A stretch of 64,000 bases of DNA from NCBI RefSeq assembly GCF_028690125.1, contig NZ_JAQVBV010000017.1, positions 1-64,000 on the forward strand, given 5' to 3'. Origin of the DNA: Bacteroides sp. Its GTDB lineage: Bacteria; Bacteroidota; Bacteroidia; Bacteroidales; Bacteroidaceae. A model generated the notes under the pieces. The model saw only the letters and a program-made list of their open reading frames with translations. It was not told where the DNA came from and searched no databases. The stretch's first letter is position 1. Each line of letters starts with the position of its first letter. This document shows positions 6,569-15,722 of this stretch, piece after piece. The position numbers and the translations under genes were made by a program.

Positions 6569-8748
6569 TGGAAAAGCAATTAAGATACAAAGGAGAATTC
6601 TTCAGCGTGGCAGGCGTACGCTGGAGGGTAGAAATATGGCAGGATGCACAAGTTCCGTACCTGGCAGTAGGTGAACTACGTTTCCCCGCCGATAGCCCGC
6701 TTGTGTTCGAATGGGCGGAGACAGATAAACTGGAACCGGTACAAGGAAGTGCCGCTACGCTCCAGATAGTGAGCAAGGCAGACCGCCAGTACAAAGACCT
6801 CTATACAGTAGAAGCCGGAAGTGTCCGCATGGACGCATATCGAAATGACGTATTGTACTGGAGCGGAACGATGGATACGGAAATCTACGAAGAACCCTTC
6901 TCTTACGAAAAAGAATACGAAGTGAAACTCACGTTTAGCGACTTCGCTATGCTCGAACAGAGGAACTTCTCCCTTCGTGGAGCACGAACGATAGGAAGTT
7001 TGATAGAAAGTATCATTGCCGAAACAAAGATAAACCATCGCGGAATCACCCGGCATATCTCAACTACTTGTCCCGATATGTCGGGTGAAATGCTCGACGC
7101 GGTGGCAGTGAGCTGTGAGAACTTCTATGATGAAGAAGGAGCACCATTGACCATGCGCGAAGTGCTCGATGAAATCCTCCGCCCATTCGCCCTACGGCTC
7201 GTGCAACGTGCCGGAAACTTGTTCATATACGATTTAAATGCCCTTCAAACGACGTTCGAACCCGAAACTGTGCGTTGGGAAAGCGACGACGCCGTACTCG
7301 GAGTAGATAAAATCTATAAGAACGTGACGCTATCCTTCAGCCCTTATCCGCAGAAAGAACTATACACCACTACATTGACAAAAAAGCTGCTCGATGAACG
7401 TGCAGACTGCTATTATGTAGCAAAGGATAACGGACAAAACATACAGGCCCGCAATAATATAGGTTTCATGATAGACCTGAAAAAAACACCCGGAGTCAGT
7501 GGAGAACTGGAAATCAACACATCATCCGCTATGTTATTCAAGATTACTCCTGTTTACTCAGGATATGAAGCATTTGGGATTGCGTCACGTGTCAGAAATG
7601 TACACACCCTTTTGAGTTCATCATATGGAGTAACGCCTATAGACACAAGTGCAAATTCTAATTCCTATATATTTAAAGTATGTCGCACTCTATCTTTACC
7701 TGAAACACGATCAATATTTGAATCTAGTACCTCAGGAGTTGCAGACTTTGGTGCAACAAATATAATGTTACGGCTAAAGGTAGAAGCACTGATAGACGCC
7801 AGATATAATCCATTCGAAGAAGCGACAGACTCAAATGAAAAGGGTGGATATGAAAAACTACAGAATATAAAGGAATATAGTATAGCCTATAAATTGCGAA
7901 TCAAAGATTTGAACGGAGATGTAAAGATGCACTATGAAAACAAGGTACAAACTCAAGGAACTATATTTCCTAATATTCCGAAAACTTATTATAAAGAAAT
8001 AGATGGAAAATGGGTAGATGGTGATGTGGTTAATGAAGATCCATGGGTAACTACTTTAAATTATTATGATAATGGTTACACTGCTTGGAATGGAGGATGG
8101 AAAACGAATAAAGTAGGTTATTCACATTCTTATATACCACGTGATTCCTCAGGAGATGGAGATTTAATTCCAATTCCGGTCGGATGTCAGGGATACACTT
8201 TAGAATTGACAGTAATAGGTTGTTTTGGGAGAAGGCGTACTCTTTCAGGTTTGGAATCTTTGATGACTGATTCGCAAGAGAGACCCAAGTGGATACTTTA
8301 CAAAATGCCGGAATTGACACTGGTTAATCACCAAGGAAAGGAAATAGAAGGAAATGATATCGAATACAAATCGTGGCTCAATTCATCTGCAAAAGAGGAA
8401 AAGAAAATAGAAACAATTGTAGGCACTCCCAATACAGAAAATAACTTCGGAATGGGAATACTTATGAAGGCTTCTTCGCGTGTAACACTTTATAAATTTA
8501 CTCGTGCAGGCATCACTACCTCATTGGAAAAACTCTTGATAGGAACATGGTATAGCAATTACAACAAACGAATGAATACCCTTTCAGGCACAGTTCGGCT
8601 ATTAAATTATTTCGGCACATATACCGACGCAAATGAGAACGGTACATATCTCATGGTATCTGACGTGCAGGATGTGATTATGGATGAAAGCAACGTGAAA
8701 CTAGCCGAAATAGCTGTCGATAATTTTGAAGGAATAGTATACGAATAA
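6568..8748 (+). CDS. Phage tail/baseplate protein
   Basis: The 726-residue protein is directly after the tape measure, with a one-base overlap, where distal-tail and baseplate hub proteins lie. The N-terminal ~300 residues are beta-rich, with phrases such as LVFEWAETDKLEPVQGSAATLQI and MREVLDEILRPFALRLVQRAGNLFIYDL, like Bacteroides phage baseplate proteins. From about residue 325 to 640 (7540-8490) the DNA is clearly more AT-rich and the codon use changes. The last ~80 residues return to the earlier style (SDVQDVIMDESNVKLAEIAVDNFEGIVYE). The central block therefore looks like an exchanged module, possibly a carbohydrate-binding insert. I do not recognise a named family beyond the positional assignment. 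Confidence 0.7.
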   Translation: MEKQLRYKGEFFSVAGVRWRVEIWQDAQVPYLAVGELRFPADSPLVFEWAETDKLEPVQGSAATLQIVSKADRQYKDLYTVEAGSVRMDAYRNDVLYWSGTMDTEIYEEPFSYEKEYEVKLTFSDFAMLEQRNFSLRGARTIGSLIESIIAETKINHRGITRHISTTCPDMSGEMLDAVAVSCENFYDEEGAPLTMREVLDEILRPFALRLVQRAGNLFIYDLNALQTTFEPETVRWESDDAVLGVDKIYKNVTLSFSPYPQKELYTTTLTKKLLDERADCYYVAKDNGQNIQARNNIGFMIDLKKTPGVSGELEINTSSAMLFKITPVYSGYEAFGIASRVRNVHTLLSSSYGVTPIDTSANSNSYIFKVCRTLSLPETRSIFESSTSGVADFGATNIMLRLKVEALIDARYNPFEEATDSNEKGGYEKLQNIKEYSIAYKLRIKDLNGDVKMHYENKVQTQGTIFPNIPKTYYKEIDGKWVDGDVVNEDPWVTTLNYYDNGYTAWNGGWKTNKVGYSHSYIPRDSSGDGDLIPIPVGCQGYTLELTVIGCFGRRRTLSGLESLMTDSQERPKWILYKMPELTLVNHQGKEIEGNDIEYKSWLNSSAKEEKKIETIVGTPNTENNFGMGILMKASSRVTLYKFTRAGITTSLEKLLIGTWYSNYNKRMNTLSGTVRLLNYFGTYTDANENGTYLMVSDVQDVIMDESNVKLAEIAVDNFEGIVYE

Positions 8749-8766
8749 TATCAAACCACTATAAAT

Positions 8767-10056
8767 ATGAAAGAGAAATATAACGTCGTCATATCCGAAC
8801 GGCAGGCTGTGCCTCGAAGTAAACGAATGCGTGAAGCCGGTCAGTCTGCTTCGTCAGCAGCCGTCCTAGTGTCCGGCTCTTCTGATACTAACAACGGTGG
8901 AAATGGGCATACACATACTAATCTCGCCGATTTGGAACGTATAGGTTTGGATACCGAAGGATATCAAACCATACGGGTCGGTAACCTTGATGAAGAAACC
9001 GGAGAGGTGATTGTGACCCATGAGAAGGTGAAAGCCGGCTATGCCGATAAAGCTGCAATGGCCGATAAAGCCGACTATGCTGATAAAGCAGGAATCTCTC
9101 ATGATCTGGACCAAGACAGCCCGGTGAATGAACGATTCCTGAACAAAACCAAAGCTGACCAAACCAAATACCACCTGGGAGTGGGAGGACTGACATCGAA
9201 AGACCTGATTCAAGCCAACAACGGACTGGTGATTAGAAAACAGGAAATAGTAGAAGAACCTGTCCCGATGTCAATGTCCCTCACGAGCTATGGCGACCAT
9301 CTGACCGAGGAAACAGAAGATTCACTAATCGAAGAAATCAATACCGTGTCTCCCGGTAGCGCAGCTACTCTGGGCGAACTTACCAACGTAGCCGATGACG
9401 CAGACGATACCTCCGAGACCAATGACATCCTTGTACGCAATGCCGGAACAGAGGAATGGAGCGTAAACTCAACACTCCTCTCACAAGTATCACAGCTCAT
9501 GACAAAAGTATTCCCGTTCACCCTGAACTTGTCAGGAGGCGGCACTTACGAAAAAGGAAGCGTGCAGACGGTAACCCTGTCATGGACATACGACCGAAGC
9601 ATCGAATCCCAAACTGTCAATAACGAAGCACTTGATACCACCGTCCGGTCAAAGCAGTACCCCGGAGTGACTACCGATACAGAGTATACACTCAACGCCA
9701 TATCCGGCGGACAATCATACACAAAGTCCGTTGCCGCTAAATTCAGACTGAAGAAATACTACGGCGTGTCCCCCAATAAAACGATCACGAACGAAGAGAT
9801 CTTAACATTGACCAGTGCCTGGGCCGAACGTCCGCAAGCATCTACCATCTTCAACTGCACAGGAGGCAAATACCCTTACTACATCCTGCCCACGTCCATC
9901 ACCGCCGGCATCCAATTCTGGATCGGAGGATTACGCAATACCGACTGGACAGAAGAAACAAAAAGCATCACCAATGCCTACGGTTACACCGAGAATTACA
10001 CAATATACAGGTTAAACAACACCCAGACAGGTGTATTAAATATAGAAATAAGATGA
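8767..10056 (+). CDS. Phage tail fibre trunk / connector protein
   Basis: The 429-residue product begins with a basic low-complexity head, then a repetitive segment near residues 95-115 (ADKAAMADKADYADKAG), as in trimeric fibre shafts. A middle part has repeated acidic linkers (DDADDTSETNDILVRN), and a C-terminal beta-sandwich of about 170 residues begins near FPFTLNLSGGGTYEKGS. It has no enzymatic motif. It lies between the baseplate protein and the giant fibre, and its TGA overlaps the next ATG by four bases (ATGA), suggesting coupled translation. It probably links the baseplate to the receptor-binding fibres. The assignment comes from position and composition. Confidence 0.6.
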   Translation: MKEKYNVVISERQAVPRSKRMREAGQSASSAAVLVSGSSDTNNGGNGHTHTNLADLERIGLDTEGYQTIRVGNLDEETGEVIVTHEKVKAGYADKAAMADKADYADKAGISHDLDQDSPVNERFLNKTKADQTKYHLGVGGLTSKDLIQANNGLVIRKQEIVEEPVPMSMSLTSYGDHLTEETEDSLIEEINTVSPGSAATLGELTNVADDADDTSETNDILVRNAGTEEWSVNSTLLSQVSQLMTKVFPFTLNLSGGGTYEKGSVQTVTLSWTYDRSIESQTVNNEALDTTVRSKQYPGVTTDTEYTLNAISGGQSYTKSVAAKFRLKKYYGVSPNKTITNEEILTLTSAWAERPQASTIFNCTGGKYPYYILPTSITAGIQFWIGGLRNTDWTEETKSITNAYGYTENYTIYRLNNTQTGVLNIEIR

Positions 10057-13000
10057 GCGAATTAAAAGGAACCAATATAGCCGCTACCATCGTCCCCTAT
10101 ACCGGTGACGATACCTATCCAACCCACGACAGCCGTTATGGCCTGGGAGGATACAAAGAAGTATCTACTCTTGCCCAACGCGACTCAATACCATCGGCAC
10201 GCCTGCGTGAAGGATGCAAAGTCTATGTCGCATCCGAAAATAAAGAATACGTTTACAAAGGAAACCGAGAATGGGCACAATCCAATGCCTTCCTCCCTAC
10301 AGGAGAAACCGGCGACGGAACCAAGATACAAACATTCGACGATCTTATCGGACTGATGATCGACCTCTCCGGTGGCGGCGATAAAGTACAGCGCAATGTA
10401 CGCATCCTCAACAACCTTGATTCGAAAAACATCTCAGCCAGCAAAGGCGAACCCTGCTATCTCGAATTTACCTTTATCTCACAAGAAAGATACAGCATCA
10501 ACGACCCCTACGAAAATACAGGCGAACGCGGATTCTGTGAGATCTCCGTTAAAAACACCGTCAATGCAGAATACGCAGTTGTCAAGCAAATGTATATCCC
10601 TTCCGGACAACGTCAGAAACTCGACATCGCCGAGTTCCTAACCTCCGGAGCCAACAATGTGATGATCAAAGTAACCGGTGAAGTGACAGAAGTAACCGCT
10701 CCTTCCTTCGTCTACACAGTGCAACTTACCTCCCTGTCTATCTCCGCCAACAACTTTAAATGGTGGACAGCATACACAGGCGACATTCTGTTTCCACTCA
10801 ATATCGGTGGTAATGTATCCAAAACCTTATACATCACCGTATCCGGCAATGAATATATCCAGAGTTACGAAATCCCTCTTGGGACCAACATCTACGTTGA
10901 AACAGCATACAACTACAGCATCCCACACCCCAACGCCACCGGAATATTCAAAGTAACCGCCTACGTGGCCAATACCGACGGAAGCATCCGTACCCGAACG
11001 GTTACTTTCAACATCATATGTGCACTATCCGGTTCACAAGAGAAACTCATCACTATCAACAATATATACGACAAAGTCACCAACTGGAGTGAAAACACCC
11101 TGTTTGAATATGCCATGTATGACGGCGATAACGTAAACACCTCCGCCATATTCATTGTCACCAAAGATGACCAAGAAATATTTAACTCCACAGAAAACAA
11201 CATCTACACCTCTACAAAATACTCGTTCTCTCTCCCACTAGAAATTGAAACGATCGACAATCAGGACTTTTCGATTGTAACCTCTATCAGTAGTGACGAT
11301 ACCCCACTCACAACACCATTAACCTTCCTTGTGAACAACTCACTGGGGTACTCCGCTGTTTCCGGAACTACCCTCTACATCAATCCAAAAACACGTACCA
11401 ACCGCCAAGAAAACAGGCAATCTATGATAAACGAAGTAGATGGATCACTCATTGAAGCTACTTGGACAAGTGTCAATTGGGGAAATGATTGTTGGGTAAC
11501 AGATAACCAAGGTAACAAAGTCCTTCGTTTACTTGCCGGTTCCGACATTAAAATAAACCATAGCCCATTTCAAAAAGAATGCGCCCGTACCGGCAAAACC
11601 TTTGAAATAGACTACCTCATTTCAAATGTCACCGATTTCTCAAAGCCCGTGATTACACTATCCACCCCCGTAAGTAACTCATTTATCGGACTCAACATCT
11701 ACCCCGACGACGTAATCATGTACTCCCAGTCCCTGAAAAACAAAGACGTGCAAAGCCTGCACACCTTTGAAGAAAGACGTACACGACTCACCCTGACTAT
11801 CATGCCCGATGCCTACGGCAACTCCGGGTTCAATCTCTGCATCCTTTATGTGAACGGAATCAAAAACCGCGAGTTCACCTATGAAAATAACGACTACTTT
11901 GCACACAACGGTGAGATCATTATCGGCTCACAATATGCCGACGTCGATATCTATGGTATACGCGAATATGACTCCGCACTAACCTCTCAGGGAGCACAGA
12001 CCAATTACGTGAACTGGCTCTCCGACACAGAACAAAAAGCAGCTTTCAAATCCCGAAACGATATATTGGACGCTAATGGTTCAGAAATAGATTTTGAGAA
12101 CACAGTAGACCAATACAACGTCCTGGTGTATGACAATACCATCCCCAGCCTTGCAGATCAGACCTCACGCATAGGAACCTTGAAAGTCTACTACCACGAC
12201 CATCCCGAATGGAATGTCTCCATTTCAAACGTCACCGCCAAGGGACAAGGAACATCCTCCATGAAATACTGGATATGGAATACACGTTACCAACTTGACA
12301 AAACACTATCCGTTATCACCCACGCCGACGGAAGTACAAGTAAAAAAGTCTGGCAGATGGTTCCCGGCATTCCCGCCGGACAGAAGTTTACCGCAAAGAA
12401 AAACTTCGCCTCCAGTATGCAGTCACATAAAATCGGAGCAGTCAATTCCTACACCGATCTATACCGCAAAGTGGGTCTGACCAACGAAGCCATGCAGACA
12501 GAAAAATACCCCGATGCCCGCGTATCAGTATACGAACTTCCCTTCTTCTGCTTCGAAAAGTCAATCAATGATGAAGGACAACCTGTATATACCTTCAGAG
12601 GACTTTACACCTTCGGTCCCGACAAAGGAGATAAATACTGCTTCGGTCATGATACAGACATTTTCCCCGGACTCATAGCTATCGAAGGTTCCGACAACTC
12701 GCCACTACTCACTTTATTCCGTGTGCCCTGGAACCCTGATAGCGGGAAAGTAGCATACAACGAAGACGAAGAAGCTTTTCAATACAATGGTGCCAACTCA
12801 TGGGACTTTGGAGCCGGCGAAGTAGCAAATATCAACCAATGGATACCAACCTACAATCATGTGTACTCCTGCTCACCCCGTCTGAAACCATTCGATGGCA
12901 CTGTACAAGAACTCAACGCCCAAGCCTCCGTCATGCGTACACAACCCAATGAATTCTGGATAGCGAAAGCAGGCGATGCCAACCGTTACAATGTGTATTA

Positions 13001-15704
13001 CTTCGAAGCAAGTGAAGGACAGTTTGTTCCATCCGATACAGGAGAAGGAACCATCAATCTCGTTACTCAACTATGTGATAAAGGCTACGGACTTACCTCT
13101 TCCGATCTTTCCGGAAAGACAAACGACCAACTAAACACCTTATTCATCAATGCCCGTATTGCTAAATTCCGAAAAGAAGCCCCTCAGTACTGGGACATCG
13201 ACGATTGCCTTTTCTTTATGAATAACGTAGAGTTCAACGCCGGAACCGACGAACGGGCAAAGAATACCTACCCATACTGTTTCGGAACCCAAACCTCAAA
13301 GTGGCGTTGGCGTGTGGATGATGCCGATACCCGCTTCGATACTACCAACCGTGGATTGCCAGACAAATCCTATAATGTCGAAACACACGATGTAGATGAA
13401 AACGGAGCCTCTGTATGGAATGGAGAGACAAACAACTTCTTCAACCTGATGGAACTTGCCTTCCCCGAAGAAAAAGCAATCAGTATGCGTAAAATGATGC
13501 TTGCCATGCAAGAACTGGGCGGACTTAAAAGCGGCAATGATCTTGAGAAAATGTATGCATTCTACCATAAATACTACTTTACCCAAGCACAAGAATACTT
13601 CCCCGAAAACGGTTACAACGCCGACGCAAAGTATTGCTATGAAAATGGAAAACTAGCCTATATTGCCGGAATATACTCCAATGACACCGACCCAATCACC
13701 CAGTCACTGGGAGATCACTATCTGGCAGAGCAACGTTGGATTACCAAACGCATCCTATACATGATGGCTAAATACAATTTCGGACTATTCTCCGCCACCG
13801 GCACCGATACGATAACCGTTCGTGCCGCAGGCAACACCATCAATTACCGCTTGACCCCTGCTATGGACCTGTATCCCGCAATCTCTAATGGAACAAGTAT
13901 CATAAAAGGAAACCGCACAAAAGCAGGTGATATCTGCGAAATGGAAATCGAACTTTCCGGTTCCGGAGATCAACAAAACGCCATTCAAGGAGCTTCCTAT
14001 CTTCAAGACATCGGTGATTGGCACAATAAGAATGTGACAGGCTCTATGGTAATTCAGGGAAAGATGTTGCGTGAGATACGTCTGGGCAGTAAAACCGAAC
14101 CCATAACCATCTCCATTTCATCACTGACCATCTCCAATTGCGTGTCACTTCAGAAGCTAGTCTTGTCCAACATCCCCACATTAAGTGGCGCTTTAAGTCT
14201 GGTAGCCTGCACCCACCTCAAAGAAGTCCATGCCGGCGGCACATCTCTTTCTCAAATCAAACTACCTGCTGGTGGTGGATTGGAACTCGTGGAATATAGT
14301 TCGCAGAATCAGTATATCACCCTTTCCAACTATCCGCTATTAACAAATGAAGGCGTCAAGATTGACTTGTGCAAACCTATAATCACTGACTTTTTTATTG
14401 TGGACTGTCCGCAGATAGAGCCAATAAAAATGCTGGTTGATATAATGAATGCACAGACTACTCAGGGGAGTGCTCATGCATTGAAGCGTATTCGTGTAGT
14501 CGGATTTAATGAAACGTACAATACTTCAGAAATGCTTGACAAGCTAACAGAACTGGCGGATGGCAGCTATGTCGGTCTGAGCTCTGATGGTCTCACCGGA
14601 GAAGATAACATCCCGGTGTTGGATGGTACATTAAATATCCACGCAAATGCTTATGAAGATTCAATAGAAAGTTTAAGGACCATTTTCAAAAAACTCGTAT
14701 TGAACTTTATTGGAGAATATTTCATAAGATTCTGTGATCCTATTGTAGCCAGCAGAGTAATCCAGTATTGGGATATAAATAATGACGGTGGATTAACTCA
14801 ATTAGAAGCTGATAAGATTCTTAAAATTCCCAATGATTTTATGAATCCAGCTTTGGTCGGATCTGAATATACCAATATTAAGTCGTTGGACGGTTTTGAT
14901 AAATTTATTAACTGCACTCATCTAGGCGCCCGAGCTTTCGAAGGAACAAATTTAGAAAATGCTGTATTTCCGCCTAATCTAATTAGTATTGGGGCCAGAG
15001 TATTTTATAAAACTAAAATTAAAAAAGCTATTTTACCAGATTCATGTTTATATTTCGAAACAGGAGGTAGCGACCAAATTACTGCATTTTGTAACTGTAC
15101 AGAATTAGAAGAATTTAGGATGAATGATTTCATAATGCCTTCAAATTGGCAACAATTGATATGGAATGGAAGTTTTGATGGTTGCACTAAATTGAAAAAA
15201 GTTAAATTTAATTCTTTTCAAGTTCATTCCAAAGAACCTTTGTCTAATATATGGACATTTCCTTCTTTTAATGGTTGCGTATCTTTAGAAACATTAGACT
15301 TTGGTGAAGTTAGCGGCATAAATTGTTTATCGGTGAGTATCTTTAATGGAACCCCTATTACTGCTTCTCTAGTACCAAGTTATATAAATAATTTTCAATA
15401 TGGAACACAATTTGCAAATTGCCCTAATTTAAGGGTTGTAGTATTTGAAGGAAATTTTGATAGTTTATCACAAGATATATTTCTGAATAATACTAATCTA
15501 TCAGTTATTTTTAAGCAGACCACTCCACCCAAAACAGATCCATACCGTTGTTTGTCATTTATAGATTCCATTTATGTCCCCGATGAAGCGGTGGAAACTT
15601 ATAAAACAGCTGGCGGAAAATGGACAGGCGTTGTTGATATAATATTCCCATTATCTACTTATACGGGATATATGCCAACCCAATTATATGAATGTAATAT
15701 CTAA
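10053..15704 (+). CDS. Giant phage tail fibre with BspA-type leucine-rich repeats
   Basis: The 1883-residue protein starts with a virion-attachment region. It then has several beta domains. One, near residues 440-640, looks like a laminin-G/concanavalin fold (GKTFEIDYLISNVTDFSKP, GEIIIGSQYADVDIYGI). A middle region around 720-850 has TAKGQGTSSMKYWIWNT and KKNFASSMQSHKIGAVN, vaguely like CotH-type domains. An EF-hand/dockerin-like loop follows (YWDINNDGGLTQLEADKIL, near 1570). The C-terminus is a BspA/LRR_5 array (ARAFEGTNLENAVFPP, GARVFYKTKIKKAILPD) closing with SIYVPDEAVETYKTAGG. From ~14.3 kb the gene turns AT-rich, suggesting a recently exchanged receptor-binding end. Start ATG 10053 overlaps the previous stop. 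Confidence 0.75.
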   Translation: MSELKGTNIAATIVPYTGDDTYPTHDSRYGLGGYKEVSTLAQRDSIPSARLREGCKVYVASENKEYVYKGNREWAQSNAFLPTGETGDGTKIQTFDDLIGLMIDLSGGGDKVQRNVRILNNLDSKNISASKGEPCYLEFTFISQERYSINDPYENTGERGFCEISVKNTVNAEYAVVKQMYIPSGQRQKLDIAEFLTSGANNVMIKVTGEVTEVTAPSFVYTVQLTSLSISANNFKWWTAYTGDILFPLNIGGNVSKTLYITVSGNEYIQSYEIPLGTNIYVETAYNYSIPHPNATGIFKVTAYVANTDGSIRTRTVTFNIICALSGSQEKLITINNIYDKVTNWSENTLFEYAMYDGDNVNTSAIFIVTKDDQEIFNSTENNIYTSTKYSFSLPLEIETIDNQDFSIVTSISSDDTPLTTPLTFLVNNSLGYSAVSGTTLYINPKTRTNRQENRQSMINEVDGSLIEATWTSVNWGNDCWVTDNQGNKVLRLLAGSDIKINHSPFQKECARTGKTFEIDYLISNVTDFSKPVITLSTPVSNSFIGLNIYPDDVIMYSQSLKNKDVQSLHTFEERRTRLTLTIMPDAYGNSGFNLCILYVNGIKNREFTYENNDYFAHNGEIIIGSQYADVDIYGIREYDSALTSQGAQTNYVNWLSDTEQKAAFKSRNDILDANGSEIDFENTVDQYNVLVYDNTIPSLADQTSRIGTLKVYYHDHPEWNVSISNVTAKGQGTSSMKYWIWNTRYQLDKTLSVITHADGSTSKKVWQMVPGIPAGQKFTAKKNFASSMQSHKIGAVNSYTDLYRKVGLTNEAMQTEKYPDARVSVYELPFFCFEKSINDEGQPVYTFRGLYTFGPDKGDKYCFGHDTDIFPGLIAIEGSDNSPLLTLFRVPWNPDSGKVAYNEDEEAFQYNGANSWDFGAGEVANINQWIPTYNHVYSCSPRLKPFDGTVQELNAQASVMRTQPNEFWIAKAGDANRYNVYYFEASEGQFVPSDTGEGTINLVTQLCDKGYGLTSSDLSGKTNDQLNTLFINARIAKFRKEAPQYWDIDDCLFFMNNVEFNAGTDERAKNTYPYCFGTQTSKWRWRVDDADTRFDTTNRGLPDKSYNVETHDVDENGASVWNGETNNFFNLMELAFPEEKAISMRKMMLAMQELGGLKSGNDLEKMYAFYHKYYFTQAQEYFPENGYNADAKYCYENGKLAYIAGIYSNDTDPITQSLGDHYLAEQRWITKRILYMMAKYNFGLFSATGTDTITVRAAGNTINYRLTPAMDLYPAISNGTSIIKGNRTKAGDICEMEIELSGSGDQQNAIQGASYLQDIGDWHNKNVTGSMVIQGKMLREIRLGSKTEPITISISSLTISNCVSLQKLVLSNIPTLSGALSLVACTHLKEVHAGGTSLSQIKLPAGGGLELVEYSSQNQYITLSNYPLLTNEGVKIDLCKPIITDFFIVDCPQIEPIKMLVDIMNAQTTQGSAHALKRIRVVGFNETYNTSEMLDKLTELADGSYVGLSSDGLTGEDNIPVLDGTLNIHANAYEDSIESLRTIFKKLVLNFIGEYFIRFCDPIVASRVIQYWDINNDGGLTQLEADKILKIPNDFMNPALVGSEYTNIKSLDGFDKFINCTHLGARAFEGTNLENAVFPPNLISIGARVFYKTKIKKAILPDSCLYFETGGSDQITAFCNCTELEEFRMNDFIMPSNWQQLIWNGSFDGCTKLKKVKFNSFQVHSKEPLSNIWTFPSFNGCVSLETLDFGEVSGINCLSVSIFNGTPITASLVPSYINNFQYGTQFANCPNLRVVVFEGNFDSLSQDIFLNNTNLSVIFKQTTPPKTDPYRCLSFIDSIYVPDEAVETYKTAGGKWTGVVDIIFPLSTYTGYMPTQLYECNI

Positions 15705-15722
15705 TATTAATAAAATTAAATT

